Source: Roseiarcus sp049513815 (GTDB lineage Bacteria > Pseudomonadota > Alphaproteobacteria > Rhizobiales > Beijerinckiaceae). From it: DNA of 11,586 bases. This document shows positions 1 to 5,934 of the stretch, piece by piece. The notes under the pieces are model-generated. The model searched no databases. It saw only the letters and a list, made by a program, of their open reading frames with translations, and had not been told where the DNA came from. The position numbers were made by a program, and so were the translations under genes. The stretch spans positions 1 through 11,586 of the forward strand of contig JBEKVR010000152.1 in assembly GCA_049513815.1 (NCBI GenBank). The letters are read 5' to 3'. The stretch's first letter is position 1. The number at the start of each line of letters is the position of its first letter.

Positions 1-885
1 GAGATGATCCAGCAGAGCGCGGTGTTCGTCGCGATCCGCAAGGGCGTGACCAATCGCATGGTCCAGGAACTGACCAAGCTCGCCGAAGGCGAGCCGGAGC
101 GCTACGCCAAGATCTGGGAGAGTTTCGGCGCGGTGCTCAAGGAGGGTCTGTACGAAGACCCCGAGCGGCGCGACGCCCTGTTCAAGCTGGCGCGCTTCGC
201 CACCACGACGCATCCCGCCGGCGACCGCGCGCTCGCCGATTACGTCGCCTCGCTGCGCGAGAACCAGACGGCAATCTATTATCTGACCGGCGAGGACGCC
301 AAGCGGCTCGCCGCCAGCCCGCAGCTCGAGGGCTTCCGCGCCCGCGACGTCGAGGTTCTGTTGCTCGCCGATCCGGTCGACGCGTTTTGGGTGTCGAGCG
401 CGGTCGGCTTCGAAGGCAAGCCTTTCAAGTCGGTCAGCCAGGGCGCCGCCGACATCAAGGCGATCGCGCTCAAGGATGGAGCGTCGGCGCCCGCCGCGGC
501 TTCGCCCGAAGTCGCGACCCTGATCGCGTTCTTCAAGCAGACGCTCGAAAGGGAGATCGCCGAAGCGCGCGCCTCCGATCGGCTGACCGACAGCCTCGCC
601 TGCCTGGTCGCGCCGGACTTCGCCCCCGACCGTCAGCTCGAGAAAATCCTCGCCGCTCACGGCCGGCTCGGCGAACGCGCCAAGGCGGTGCTCGAGATCA
701 ACGCCAGCCATCCGCTCGTCTTGGCGCTGGCGAAGAAATTCGCGGCCGGGCCGGACAAGGCGCTGGTTGAGGACGCCGCTTGGCTGATCTACGAGGAGGC
801 GCGGCTCGCCGACGGCGACGCATTGAGCGACGCCCCCGCGTTCGCGGGTCGGCTGCGCCGGGTGCTGGAGAAGGCGTTCGCCTAG
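1..885 (+). CDS. htpG: Chaperone protein HtpG (Hsp90), C-terminal part, 5' truncated by window edge
   Basis: This is the C-terminal half of bacterial Hsp90, a cytosolic ATP-dependent dimeric chaperone. The reading frame is open from base 1, where the first codon is GAG, so the ATG at 4 is internal. Family full length is about 620-640 residues; 294 are present, so the N-terminal GHKL ATPase domain lies outside the window. Residues 1-150 of the visible part match the Hsp90 middle domain: a conserved block around KIWESFGAVLKEGLYED, then ASLRENQTAIYYLTGED, then a segment ending DPVDAFWVSSAVGFEGKPFK. Residues 170-293 match the C-terminal dimerisation domain, with RLTDSLACLVAP and EINASHPLVLALAKKF. 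No frameshift or internal stop is visible. It converges on the PilZ gene, with 19 bp between the two stop codons. The family identification is firm; nothing about regulation can be seen because the promoter is absent. Confidence 0.96.
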   Translation, partial: EMIQQSAVFVAIRKGVTNRMVQELTKLAEGEPERYAKIWESFGAVLKEGLYEDPERRDALFKLARFATTTHPAGDRALADYVASLRENQTAIYYLTGEDAKRLAASPQLEGFRARDVEVLLLADPVDAFWVSSAVGFEGKPFKSVSQGAADIKAIALKDGASAPAAASPEVATLIAFFKQTLEREIAEARASDRLTDSLACLVAPDFAPDRQLEKILAAHGRLGERAKAVLEINASHPLVLALAKKFAAGPDKALVEDAAWLIYEEARLADGDALSDAPAFAGRLRRVLEKAFA

Positions 886-908
886 CCGCGCCCGCGAGCG
901 CCGGCTAG
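882..908. repeat. Inverted repeat carrying both convergent stop codons (possible bidirectional terminator hairpin)
   Basis: A perfect 7-bp inverted repeat, CTAGCCG (882-888) and CGGCTAG (902-908), is separated by 13 nt. The htpG stop TAG (883-885) lies in the left arm and the PilZ stop TAG (905-907, minus strand) in the right arm. A competing 7-bp pair, CGCGCCC (887-893) and GGGCGCG (910-916), overlaps it. There is no U-tract on either side, so efficient intrinsic termination is uncertain. A role as a shared terminator between convergent genes is inferred. Confidence 0.35.
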
Positions 909-1225
909 GGGGCGCGCGACGGCAGCGCGCGTTCAGGTTCGAGGAATTCGACGCCGATCGAGTCCGCACGGCTCCACACTCGGCGAACCCGCCGCACTGT
1001 CGCTGCGCCGGCGGCGTTGGCCATCTGCAGCTCAAATTCTTCGGGAAGGCGGAACAAGTCTTCACCGGTCAGCTTCGCGCCGGTCGCCGAGACGTTGCGG
1101 ACCAGAGCGGAATAGTCGGAACAGCCATTGTTGAAAACGCAGCGCGCCGCCCGCAGACAGCGTGCGCGCGAAGCGCGTCGCTTTTCGACCACTGGACTGG
1201 CGTTCGTTTCGCCTGGCGGATTCAT
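905..1225 (-). CDS. Single-domain PilZ protein (putative c-di-GMP receptor)
   Basis: This is a 106-residue protein made almost entirely of one PilZ domain, the fold that binds cyclic di-GMP and usually relays it to motility, adhesion or polysaccharide machinery. Both ligand signatures are visible: an RxxxR motif at residues 16-20 (RRASR) and an (N/D)xSxxG motif at 44-49 (NVSATG). The closing strand VWSRADSIGVEF at about 83-94 is also typical. No signal peptide, membrane segment or partner domain is present. The frame is open further upstream to 1426, but that would run into the GNAT gene on the same strand and adds low-complexity sequence, so the ATG at 1225 is chosen. Its ribosome site is weak. 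The neighbours give no clue to the output pathway. Family call is good; actual c-di-GMP binding is inferred from the motifs. Confidence 0.85.
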   Translation of the reverse strand: MNPPGETNASPVVEKRRASRARCLRAARCVFNNGCSDYSALVRNVSATGAKLTGEDLFRLPEEFELQMANAAGAATVRRVRRVWSRADSIGVEFLEPERALPSRAP

Positions 1226-1340
1226 CGGCGAACCAATGACCTGATTAGCGTTTCTTAACCGCATCCTGAGACGGCGGCGGTTCAGGGATGCTAGCGGACA
1301 AAAGTTGCTTGACGATGAAATCGATCGTGTAAACGGGACC

Positions 1341-1880
1341 TTAAGCCGCACTGGGCCGCTGCGCGGCGGCGTCGTTAAGCCTTGCCATAGTGTAGCCGTC
1401 GACGAAGCTTTCGCCGCGGCGGACAAAGTCCCGGTGGCGTCCCTCGATCTCGAAGCCGAAGCGGCGGTAGAGCTTGATCGCGGGGTCGTTGTCGCCGAAT
1501 ACGGTCAGTTGAACGCGCCGTAGCCCGAAGACGACGGTCGCCGCGCCAACGAGCGTCTTGAGCAGCCGCGCGCCGACGCCGCGCGCCTGGAATTCCTCGC
1601 GCACGCCGATCAGCACCCAGCCCGAATGCTCGAGGCCTTCACCCATGACGTAAAGGCCGGCGAAGCCGATTGTCCGGCCGGCCAGAACCGCAACCGTCTC
1701 ATAGCGTTTGGCGCAGGTGACGGCGGAAAGCCACGCCTCCAGCTCGGCGGCGGAAGCGAACGGACCGCGCGCCGAAGCGTAGCGCAGGAACCGCTCCTCG
1801 TTGAACAGCGCCAACAGGTCGGCGATGTCGCGTCCGTCGCGCAGCCGGATGCGCAAGCCGTCGTTGACAACGTCGTCCAT
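1341..1880 (-). CDS. GNAT-family N-acetyltransferase
   Basis: This is a 179-residue single-domain acetyltransferase of the Gcn5-related superfamily, which moves the acetyl group of acetyl-CoA to an amine on a small molecule or protein. The acetyl-CoA pyrophosphate loop (motif A, Q/RxxGxG/A) is at residues 98-104, QARGVGA, after the beta-4 strand GWVLIGV. The motif B region NDPAIKLYRRFGFEIEGR (131-148), with its conserved Asn and Tyr, is intact. C-terminal residues 149-167 resemble ribosomal-protein/RimJ-like and spermidine-acetyltransferase-like GNATs, but the substrate cannot be assigned. The frame is open upstream to 2237, but the ATG at 1880 is preceded by a strong AAGGAG site (1890-1895) at good spacing and avoids overlap with the divergent dehydrogenase. 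It lies 115 bp ahead of the PilZ gene on the same strand, so co-transcription is possible but not shown. Confidence 0.88.
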   Translation of the reverse strand: MDDVVNDGLRIRLRDGRDIADLLALFNEERFLRYASARGPFASAAELEAWLSAVTCAKRYETVAVLAGRTIGFAGLYVMGEGLEHSGWVLIGVREEFQARGVGARLLKTLVGAATVVFGLRRVQLTVFGDNDPAIKLYRRFGFEIEGRHRDFVRRGESFVDGYTMARLNDAAAQRPSAA

Positions 1881-2034
1881 CGCCTGTGGCTCCTTGGGGC
1901 GCGCCCGACGAGGATGCGACCACAACAACCTTGTCCTGGGCTTGCGACCCGGCGCGGCGAGGGTCACTTTGGCGGTGATTTGGGATGGCTTGAACCCGCG
2001 ACGCGACGCGGGCGGCGACGCAGGAGCAGCGGCG
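1881..2034. promoter_or_regulatory. Divergent intergenic region between GNAT and beta-hydroxyacid dehydrogenase
   Basis: These 154 bp must hold the promoters of both divergent genes. I see ribosome sites for each (AAGGAG at 1890-1895 on the minus strand, AGGAG at 2022-2026 on the plus strand). A 6-bp inverted repeat, CCCGCG (1995-2000) and CGCGGG (2007-2012), lies in the dehydrogenase leader. No convincing -35/-10 pair was found on either strand. Confidence 0.3.
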
Positions 2035-2925
2035 ATGAAAGAGCGAATCGGCTTCATTGGCCTCGGCAACATGGGCCACGGCATGGCCAAGAACATCGTC
2101 GAAAAGGGCTGGCCGCTGACCGTGCTCGGCCACCGCCGCCGTGAGGCCGTGGAAGACTTGAAGCGGCGAGGCGCGAAGGAGGCGATTTCGCCGCTGGCGC
2201 TCGCCGCCGAGAGCGACGTGGTCGTTCTATGCGTCACCGGCTCGCCTCAGGTCGAAGCGCTGATCCATGGCGTGAAGGGGCTTGCGGCGGTGGATAAGCC
2301 GCTGCTGATCGTCGACTGCTCGACCTCCGATCCGGCGTCGACCACGCGCCTCGCCGTCGAACTGGCGGCCAAACAGATCGCGCTCGTCGACGCGCCGCTC
2401 AGCCGCACGCCGACCGACGCTTGGGCCGGAACGCTCGACGTCATGGTCGGCGGAGAAGCGGCCGCGGTCGCGCGCGCGCGGCCGCTGCTCGAGGCGTTCG
2501 CCGGCCGCATCGTCGAATGCGGCCCCGTCGGCGCCGGCCACGCGATGAAGCTGCTCAACAATTTCGTCGCGATGGGCTATGCGGCGCTCTATTCCGAAGC
2601 GCTGATGATCGGCTCCAAGGCGGGCCTGTCGGCCAAGGTGTTCGACGCCGTGATCCGCGGCGGGCGGATGGACTGCCTGTTCTACCAGACGTTCTTCAAA
2701 TACGTGCTGGAGCGCGACCGTGACGCGCACCGCTTCACCCTTTCCAACGCGCTCAAGGACGTCACCTATCTGGCGAGCTTCGCCCAGGCGCTTGGCGTCG
2801 CCAACCCGATCGGCGCAGCAGTGCGCAACAGTTTCGCCCAGGCGGTCGCCGCCGGCGACGGCGAAGCCTACGTGCCGATGCTTTCCGATTTTGTCGCGCG
2901 CTGGAACGGCTTGCCGATCGATTGA
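2035..2925 (+). CDS. NAD(P)-dependent beta-hydroxyacid dehydrogenase (3-hydroxyisobutyrate dehydrogenase family)
   Basis: This 296-residue cytosolic oxidoreductase belongs to the family of 3-hydroxyisobutyrate, tartronate-semialdehyde and 6-phosphogluconate dehydrogenases and has the usual family length. The N-terminal Rossmann fold starts at once with GFIGLGNMG (6-14). The basic GHRRR (32-36) at the end of beta-2 would favour NADP, which is an inference. The catalytic Lys is K172 in GAGHAMKLLNNF (KxxxN, N176). The helical C-terminal domain follows to the end. The substrate loop reads DAPLSRTPTDAWAGTL (119-134) instead of the classical DAPVSGG pattern, so I do not call it MmsB; the natural substrate is open. 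The ATG at 2035 is chosen because AGGAG sits 8 nt upstream and the Rossmann motif begins directly after it. The frame extends to 1801, but those residues are unlike the family. Confidence 0.9.
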   Translation: MKERIGFIGLGNMGHGMAKNIVEKGWPLTVLGHRRREAVEDLKRRGAKEAISPLALAAESDVVVLCVTGSPQVEALIHGVKGLAAVDKPLLIVDCSTSDPASTTRLAVELAAKQIALVDAPLSRTPTDAWAGTLDVMVGGEAAAVARARPLLEAFAGRIVECGPVGAGHAMKLLNNFVAMGYAALYSEALMIGSKAGLSAKVFDAVIRGGRMDCLFYQTFFKYVLERDRDAHRFTLSNALKDVTYLASFAQALGVANPIGAAVRNSFAQAVAAGDGEAYVPMLSDFVARWNGLPID

Positions 2926-2953
2926 TTGACGGTGACGGAATCTGCGTCGGAGA

Positions 2954-3030
2954 TGGTAGCGGGGGCCGGATTCGAACCGGCGACCTCCGGATTATGATTC
3001 CGCTGCTCTAACCAGCTGAGCTACCCCGCC
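2954..3030 (-). tRNA. tRNA-Met (anticodon CAU), elongator type
   Basis: A complete 77-nt cloverleaf on the minus strand includes an encoded CCA. The acceptor stem GGCGGGG pairs with CCCCGCT (G1-U72 wobble, discriminator A73). The D-arm is GCTC...GAGC, the anticodon loop is ATCATAA with anticodon CAT, and the T-arm is GCCGG-TTCGAAT-CCGGC. The G1-U72 pair and the absence of an initiator-type 1-72 mismatch with GGG/CCC anticodon-stem pairs argue for elongator Met rather than fMet. A lysidine-modified tRNA-Ile(CAU) is less likely on overall similarity to alphaproteobacterial elongator Met. The top pair of the anticodon stem is a G27/G43 mismatch, which is unusual. Confidence 0.93.
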
Positions 3031-3053
3031 ACATGCTTACGAGAAGCGGCCCG

Positions 3054-3081
3054 CTTATAGTGGCGGCGGCGAAACTGTCAA
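3054..3081 (-). promoter_or_regulatory. Sigma70-type promoter of tRNA-Met
   Basis: On the minus strand there is a perfect -35 hexamer TTGACA (3076-3081), a 16-nt spacer and -10 TATAAG (3054-3059, 5 of 6 matches). The predicted transcription start, near 3047, is about 17 nt upstream of the mature 5' end at 3030. This is the best consensus promoter in the window and shows the tRNA is transcribed independently of the genes upstream. Confidence 0.8.
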
Positions 3082-3147
3082 GGAACTGCGGCGCCGCTTC
3101 GCGGGCCCCGCCAAGCGCGACTTCGGCGACGGCTTGGGCGGCAATGC

Positions 3148-3180
3148 AAAAAAGAAGGGACGGCGGAAAACCGTCCCTTC
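3148..3180 (-). terminator. Strong rho-independent terminator (candidate sRNA 3' end)
   Basis: On the minus strand, GAAGGGACGG (3171-3180) pairs with CCGTCCCTTC (3154-3163): 10 bp with no mismatch and a 7-nt loop. Six U residues follow directly (A-run at 3148-3153 on the plus strand). There is no U-tract in the plus direction, so the orientation is clear. Confidence 0.85.
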
Positions 3181-3320
3181 CCCACCAACCACTCCGACAC
3201 GGCGATTTATCCAGGCGAAGTCTCTGCGCCGGAGCAGGGCGACCAATGTGTTCGCCGTCGCCCATGAGCGAACTCTGCCCCAACTGGGACCGGATCGCGT
3301 TGCGACAAATCAATTGACCA
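3148..3320 (-). ncRNA. Candidate structured small RNA upstream of tRNA-Met
   Basis: This non-coding minus-strand stretch lies between the terminator of the Bax-inhibitor gene and a second, strong intrinsic terminator. From 5' to 3' on the minus strand it can form a 7-bp hairpin GGGCGAC/GTCGCCC (3237-3263), a second hairpin CCGGCG/CGCC-T-GG with one bulged base (3211-3232), and the terminator hairpin (3154-3180) ending in U6. A terminator 170 nt beyond the previous one and ahead of an independent tRNA promoter has no other transcript to serve. The open frame across this region runs through the terminator and the tRNA and is not a plausible protein. I could not find a clear promoter, so the 5' end is only approximate, and I do not recognise an RNA family. 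A tandem back-up terminator for the upstream gene is the alternative. Confidence 0.4.
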
Positions 3321-3349
3321 AGGCGCGCGCGCCCCTTCGCTCTCATGCG

Positions 3350-3390
3350 CGCAAACAAAAAGCCCCGGGACGCGAAGCGGCCCGGGGCTT
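3350..3390 (-). terminator. Rho-independent terminator of the Bax-inhibitor family gene
   Basis: On the minus strand, AAGCCCCGGG (3381-3390) pairs perfectly over 10 bp with CCCGGGGCTT (3360-3369) across an 11-nt loop, and is followed by a U-rich tail (TTTGTTTG after the closing TT). It begins 22 nt after the stop codon of the 3413-4180 gene. Confidence 0.88.
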
Positions 3391-3412
3391 GGAAAGGGGT
3401 GGAGAGGCGCCT

Positions 3413-4180
3413 TCAGCTGCGGCGGTTGCCCATCAGGAACAGCAGCTGCTGGAACAAGTTGATGAAGTCGAGATAGAGCCGCAGCGCGCCGAAAATCGCC
3501 TTCTTCTCCGACGTTTCGTAGGCGTCGCCAGAGAAGTAGCCGTCCTTGATCGCCTGGGTGTCCCACGCCGTCAGGCCGGCGAAGATGCCGATGCCGACGA
3601 TCGATAGCGCCCATTGCAGGCCGGTGCTCTGCAGGAACAGGTTGACGACGCTGGCGATGATCAGGCCGAACAGGCCCATCACCAGGAACGACCCCATCGC
3701 CGACAGGCTGCGCGAGGTGGTGTAGCCGTAGAGACTCAGCCCGCCGAAGGCGGCCGCCGTCTCGAAGAACACCAGGGCGATCGAAGCCTGGGTAAAGACC
3801 ACGAACACCGTCGACAGAGACAGGCCCATCAGCGCCGCGAAGGCGAGGAAGATGAGGCGCGTCGTGCTCGCCGACATCGAATTGCGGCCGGCGGAAATGC
3901 CGAACACCAACGCCAGCGGCGCCAGCATCACGACCCAGCGCAGCGGCGAGATGTAGATCGCCTGCCCGAAGCTGGTCAGGCCGACGATGTGGCCGGTCGC
4001 CGATTCGACGACGCCGAGCTTGTAGGCGAAAAAGGCGATGACGCCGGTCAAGCCCAGCCCAAGCGTCATGTAGTTGTAAACGCCGAGCATATAGGCGCGC
4101 AGGCCCTGGTCGACCGATTCGGCGGACCGGGCGATGCCGACGCCGGCGCGGGCGTTGGCGTAGCGGTCATAGTCGGACAT
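3413..4180 (-). CDS. Bax inhibitor-1/YccA (TMBIM) family integral membrane protein
   Basis: This 255-residue inner-membrane protein belongs to the TMBIM/BI-1 family. Bacterial members include YetJ, a pH-sensitive calcium-leak channel, and YbhL/YccA, the latter a modulator of the FtsH protease. About seven hydrophobic segments are visible, near 30-52, 82-97, 108-128, 133-152, 163-183, 188-206 and 228-250. Family hallmarks include FFETAAAFGGLSLYGYTT (138-155) and the C-terminal IFGALRLYLDFINLFQQLL. D207 (AWDTQ) and D238 (LYLDFIN) are candidates for the conserved paired aspartates that form the pH sensor in YetJ. The short polar N-terminus (MSDYDRYANARAG) has no signal peptide. ATG at 4180 is supported by an AGAGGA site about 6 nt upstream. 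It ends in a strong terminator and has its own leader, so it is probably monocistronic. Physiological role here is not deducible from context. Confidence 0.92.
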   Translation of the reverse strand: MSDYDRYANARAGVGIARSAESVDQGLRAYMLGVYNYMTLGLGLTGVIAFFAYKLGVVESATGHIVGLTSFGQAIYISPLRWVVMLAPLALVFGISAGRNSMSASTTRLIFLAFAALMGLSLSTVFVVFTQASIALVFFETAAAFGGLSLYGYTTSRSLSAMGSFLVMGLFGLIIASVVNLFLQSTGLQWALSIVGIGIFAGLTAWDTQAIKDGYFSGDAYETSEKKAIFGALRLYLDFINLFQQLLFLMGNRRS

Positions 4181-4226
4181 GAAATCCTCTCACGGGTCGC
4201 GGCGGGGGAAGCCGCGCTAGGCGGCT

Positions 4227-4255
4227 AATATGGTCGGAGCGGCCCGGCCGCGCAA
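4227..4255 (-). promoter_or_regulatory. Possible promoter of the Bax-inhibitor family gene
   Basis: On the minus strand, TTGCGC (4250-4255), a 17-nt spacer and CATATT (4227-4232, 4 of 6) precede the gene by about 47 bp. The -35 lies in the loop of a 7-bp GC hairpin (4239-4245 with 4256-4262) that could act as a weak end for the upstream emrB transcript. The rest of the 158-bp gap shows nothing else I can name. Confidence 0.3.
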
Positions 4256-4338
4256 GGGCCGCCAACGCCGCCTTTCCGCCTTGTAATGATGGCCGTCGGC
4301 CGCAATCGTTAACGCAATCGGCGCGCGAGCGGATGGCC

Positions 4339-5934
4339 TCAATCGCCGAACCCCGCCGGGCCGCCGAGATAGGCCGGCCGACGCATCACGCGCGGCAGCA
4401 CGGCGAAGCCGATATAAATCACGGTCAGCGCCAGGAATACGTCGCCGAGCGCCATCACCTCCGCCTGTAGACGCACTTTCATCGCGATGACGCGCGTCGC
4501 CGCCACGGCCGCGTCGGAGCCGCGCGACGCCAGCGCCTGGGTGAGCGCCGCCAGCGTCTCGTCGGCGGCGGTCCGGCCCCAGACGACCGACTCGCGCAGC
4601 CGCTCGAGATGCAGGTCCATGCGCTTGTCGAGCAGAGTGTTGATCAGCGCCAGGCCGAAGGCGCCGCCGAGGTTGCGCGTCAGGTTGAACAGTCCGGAGG
4701 CGTTCTTGACTCGGTCCGGCGACATGGTGCCGAGCGCGAGATTGTTGATCGGCACCATGCACAACATCAGCGAGAAGCCGCGCAGGATCTGCGGCACGAA
4801 CAACTCCCAGAAGTCCCAATCGGCGGTGACGTAGGACGACATCCAGGTGCCGGCGCCGAAGCCGACGAAGCCGATGGCGATCATCCATCGCGGGTCGATC
4901 TTGGTCATCAGTCTGCCCGACACCGGCGCCATGATGAACTGGCAGACGCCGGTGACGAACATCGTGTTGCCGATCATCAGCGGCGAGTAGCCGCGCACGA
5001 CCGCCAAATAGACCGGATAGATGTAGGTGAGGCCGTAGAGGCCGATGCCGAGGATGAACGACAACGCACACCCCGACCAGAAATTGCGGTCGCGGAACGC
5101 GGTCAGGTCGACAATCGGATTGCGCGCGTTGGCGACGCGCCAGAAGAAGGCGATTGCGCCGGTGACCGACAGGATCGTCGCGTAGGTGATCGCCTCGCTT
5201 TCGAACCAGTCCTTCGACGGACCTTCCTCGAGGATGTATTCGAGCGCGCCGAGGAACGCGGCCATCGAAACGAGCCCGACCCAGTCGAAGTTGTGCAGCA
5301 GCTTGAGATTGGGATGGTCGAAATCAATCAGCAGCCACGCGGCGACTGTGACCATGATCCCTGGCGGGATGTTGACCAGGAACAGCCAGTGCCAGGAGAA
5401 ATAGTCGGTCAGCAGGCCCCCCACCGTCGGGCCGATCGTCGGCGCCAGCGTCGCCACCAGGCCGATGATCGGCGCGACGATCGGCAGCTTGCTGCGTGGG
5501 AAGATGGTGTAGGCGGTGGCGAAGACGGTCGGGATCATGCCGCCGCCGATGAAGCCCTGCGCCGCTCGCCATATGATCATTTCGTCGATCGTCGTCGCCC
5601 GCGAGCAGAAGTAGCTCATCAGCGTGAAACCGGCGGCCGAGGCGACGAAGACCAAGCGGGTGGAGAACGCGCGCGACAAGAAGCCCGACAGCGGGATCAT
5701 GATCACTTCGGCGATCAGATAGGCGGTCTGGACCCAGGTGACTTCGTCGGACGACGCCGACAGGCCGGCCTGAATCTGCTGCAGCGACGCCGAGACGATC
5801 TGGATGTCCAGGATCGCCATGAACATCCCGAACACCATGAAGACGAAGGCGAACAGCCGCTTGAGCTCGAAATACGGCTCCGCCCTGGCGCCTGGCGGCG
5901 CCGCGGTTGGGCTGAGCGCGACGGCGTCGCTCAC
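4339..5934 (-). CDS. emrB: EmrB/QacA-type MFS drug:H+ antiporter (DHA2 family, 14 TM)
   Basis: This is the inner-membrane pump component of a tripartite efflux system, 531 residues, matching the 14-helix DHA2 family that exports hydrophobic drugs or uncouplers using the proton gradient. Visible motifs are motif D1 LDIQIV in the first helix (42-47), a motif-A-like loop GFLSRAFSTR (84-93), motif B with its Arg RAAQGFIGGG (123-132), and the antiporter motif C APTIGPTVGG (164-173). The EmrB signature WHWLFLVNIPPG follows at 181-192. The start is GTG at 5934, inside a 4-bp GTGA overlap with the emrA stop, which indicates translational coupling. The C-terminal region (about 440-490) is a periplasmic loop before the last helix. 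No outer-membrane partner gene is present in the window, so a TolC-like protein would have to come from elsewhere. Substrate is unknown. Confidence 0.93.
   Translation of the reverse strand: MSDAVALSPTAAPPGARAEPYFELKRLFAFVFMVFGMFMAILDIQIVSASLQQIQAGLSASSDEVTWVQTAYLIAEVIMIPLSGFLSRAFSTRLVFVASAAGFTLMSYFCSRATTIDEMIIWRAAQGFIGGGMIPTVFATAYTIFPRSKLPIVAPIIGLVATLAPTIGPTVGGLLTDYFSWHWLFLVNIPPGIMVTVAAWLLIDFDHPNLKLLHNFDWVGLVSMAAFLGALEYILEEGPSKDWFESEAITYATILSVTGAIAFFWRVANARNPIVDLTAFRDRNFWSGCALSFILGIGLYGLTYIYPVYLAVVRGYSPLMIGNTMFVTGVCQFIMAPVSGRLMTKIDPRWMIAIGFVGFGAGTWMSSYVTADWDFWELFVPQILRGFSLMLCMVPINNLALGTMSPDRVKNASGLFNLTRNLGGAFGLALINTLLDKRMDLHLERLRESVVWGRTAADETLAALTQALASRGSDAAVAATRVIAMKVRLQAEVMALGDVFLALTVIYIGFAVLPRVMRRPAYLGGPAGFGD

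Noticed and set aside
1801..2034. Longer start for the beta-hydroxyacid dehydrogenase
   Set aside because: The added residues overlap the divergent GNAT gene and precede the Rossmann motif, which begins right after the ATG at 2035 with its AGGAG site.
2926..2953. Terminator between the dehydrogenase and tRNA-Met
   Set aside because: No hairpin with a U-tract on either strand in this 28-bp gap.
3008..3358. 116-codon minus-strand frame in the gap before tRNA-Met
   Set aside because: It reads through a strong terminator, the tRNA promoter and into the tRNA, and has no ribosome site.
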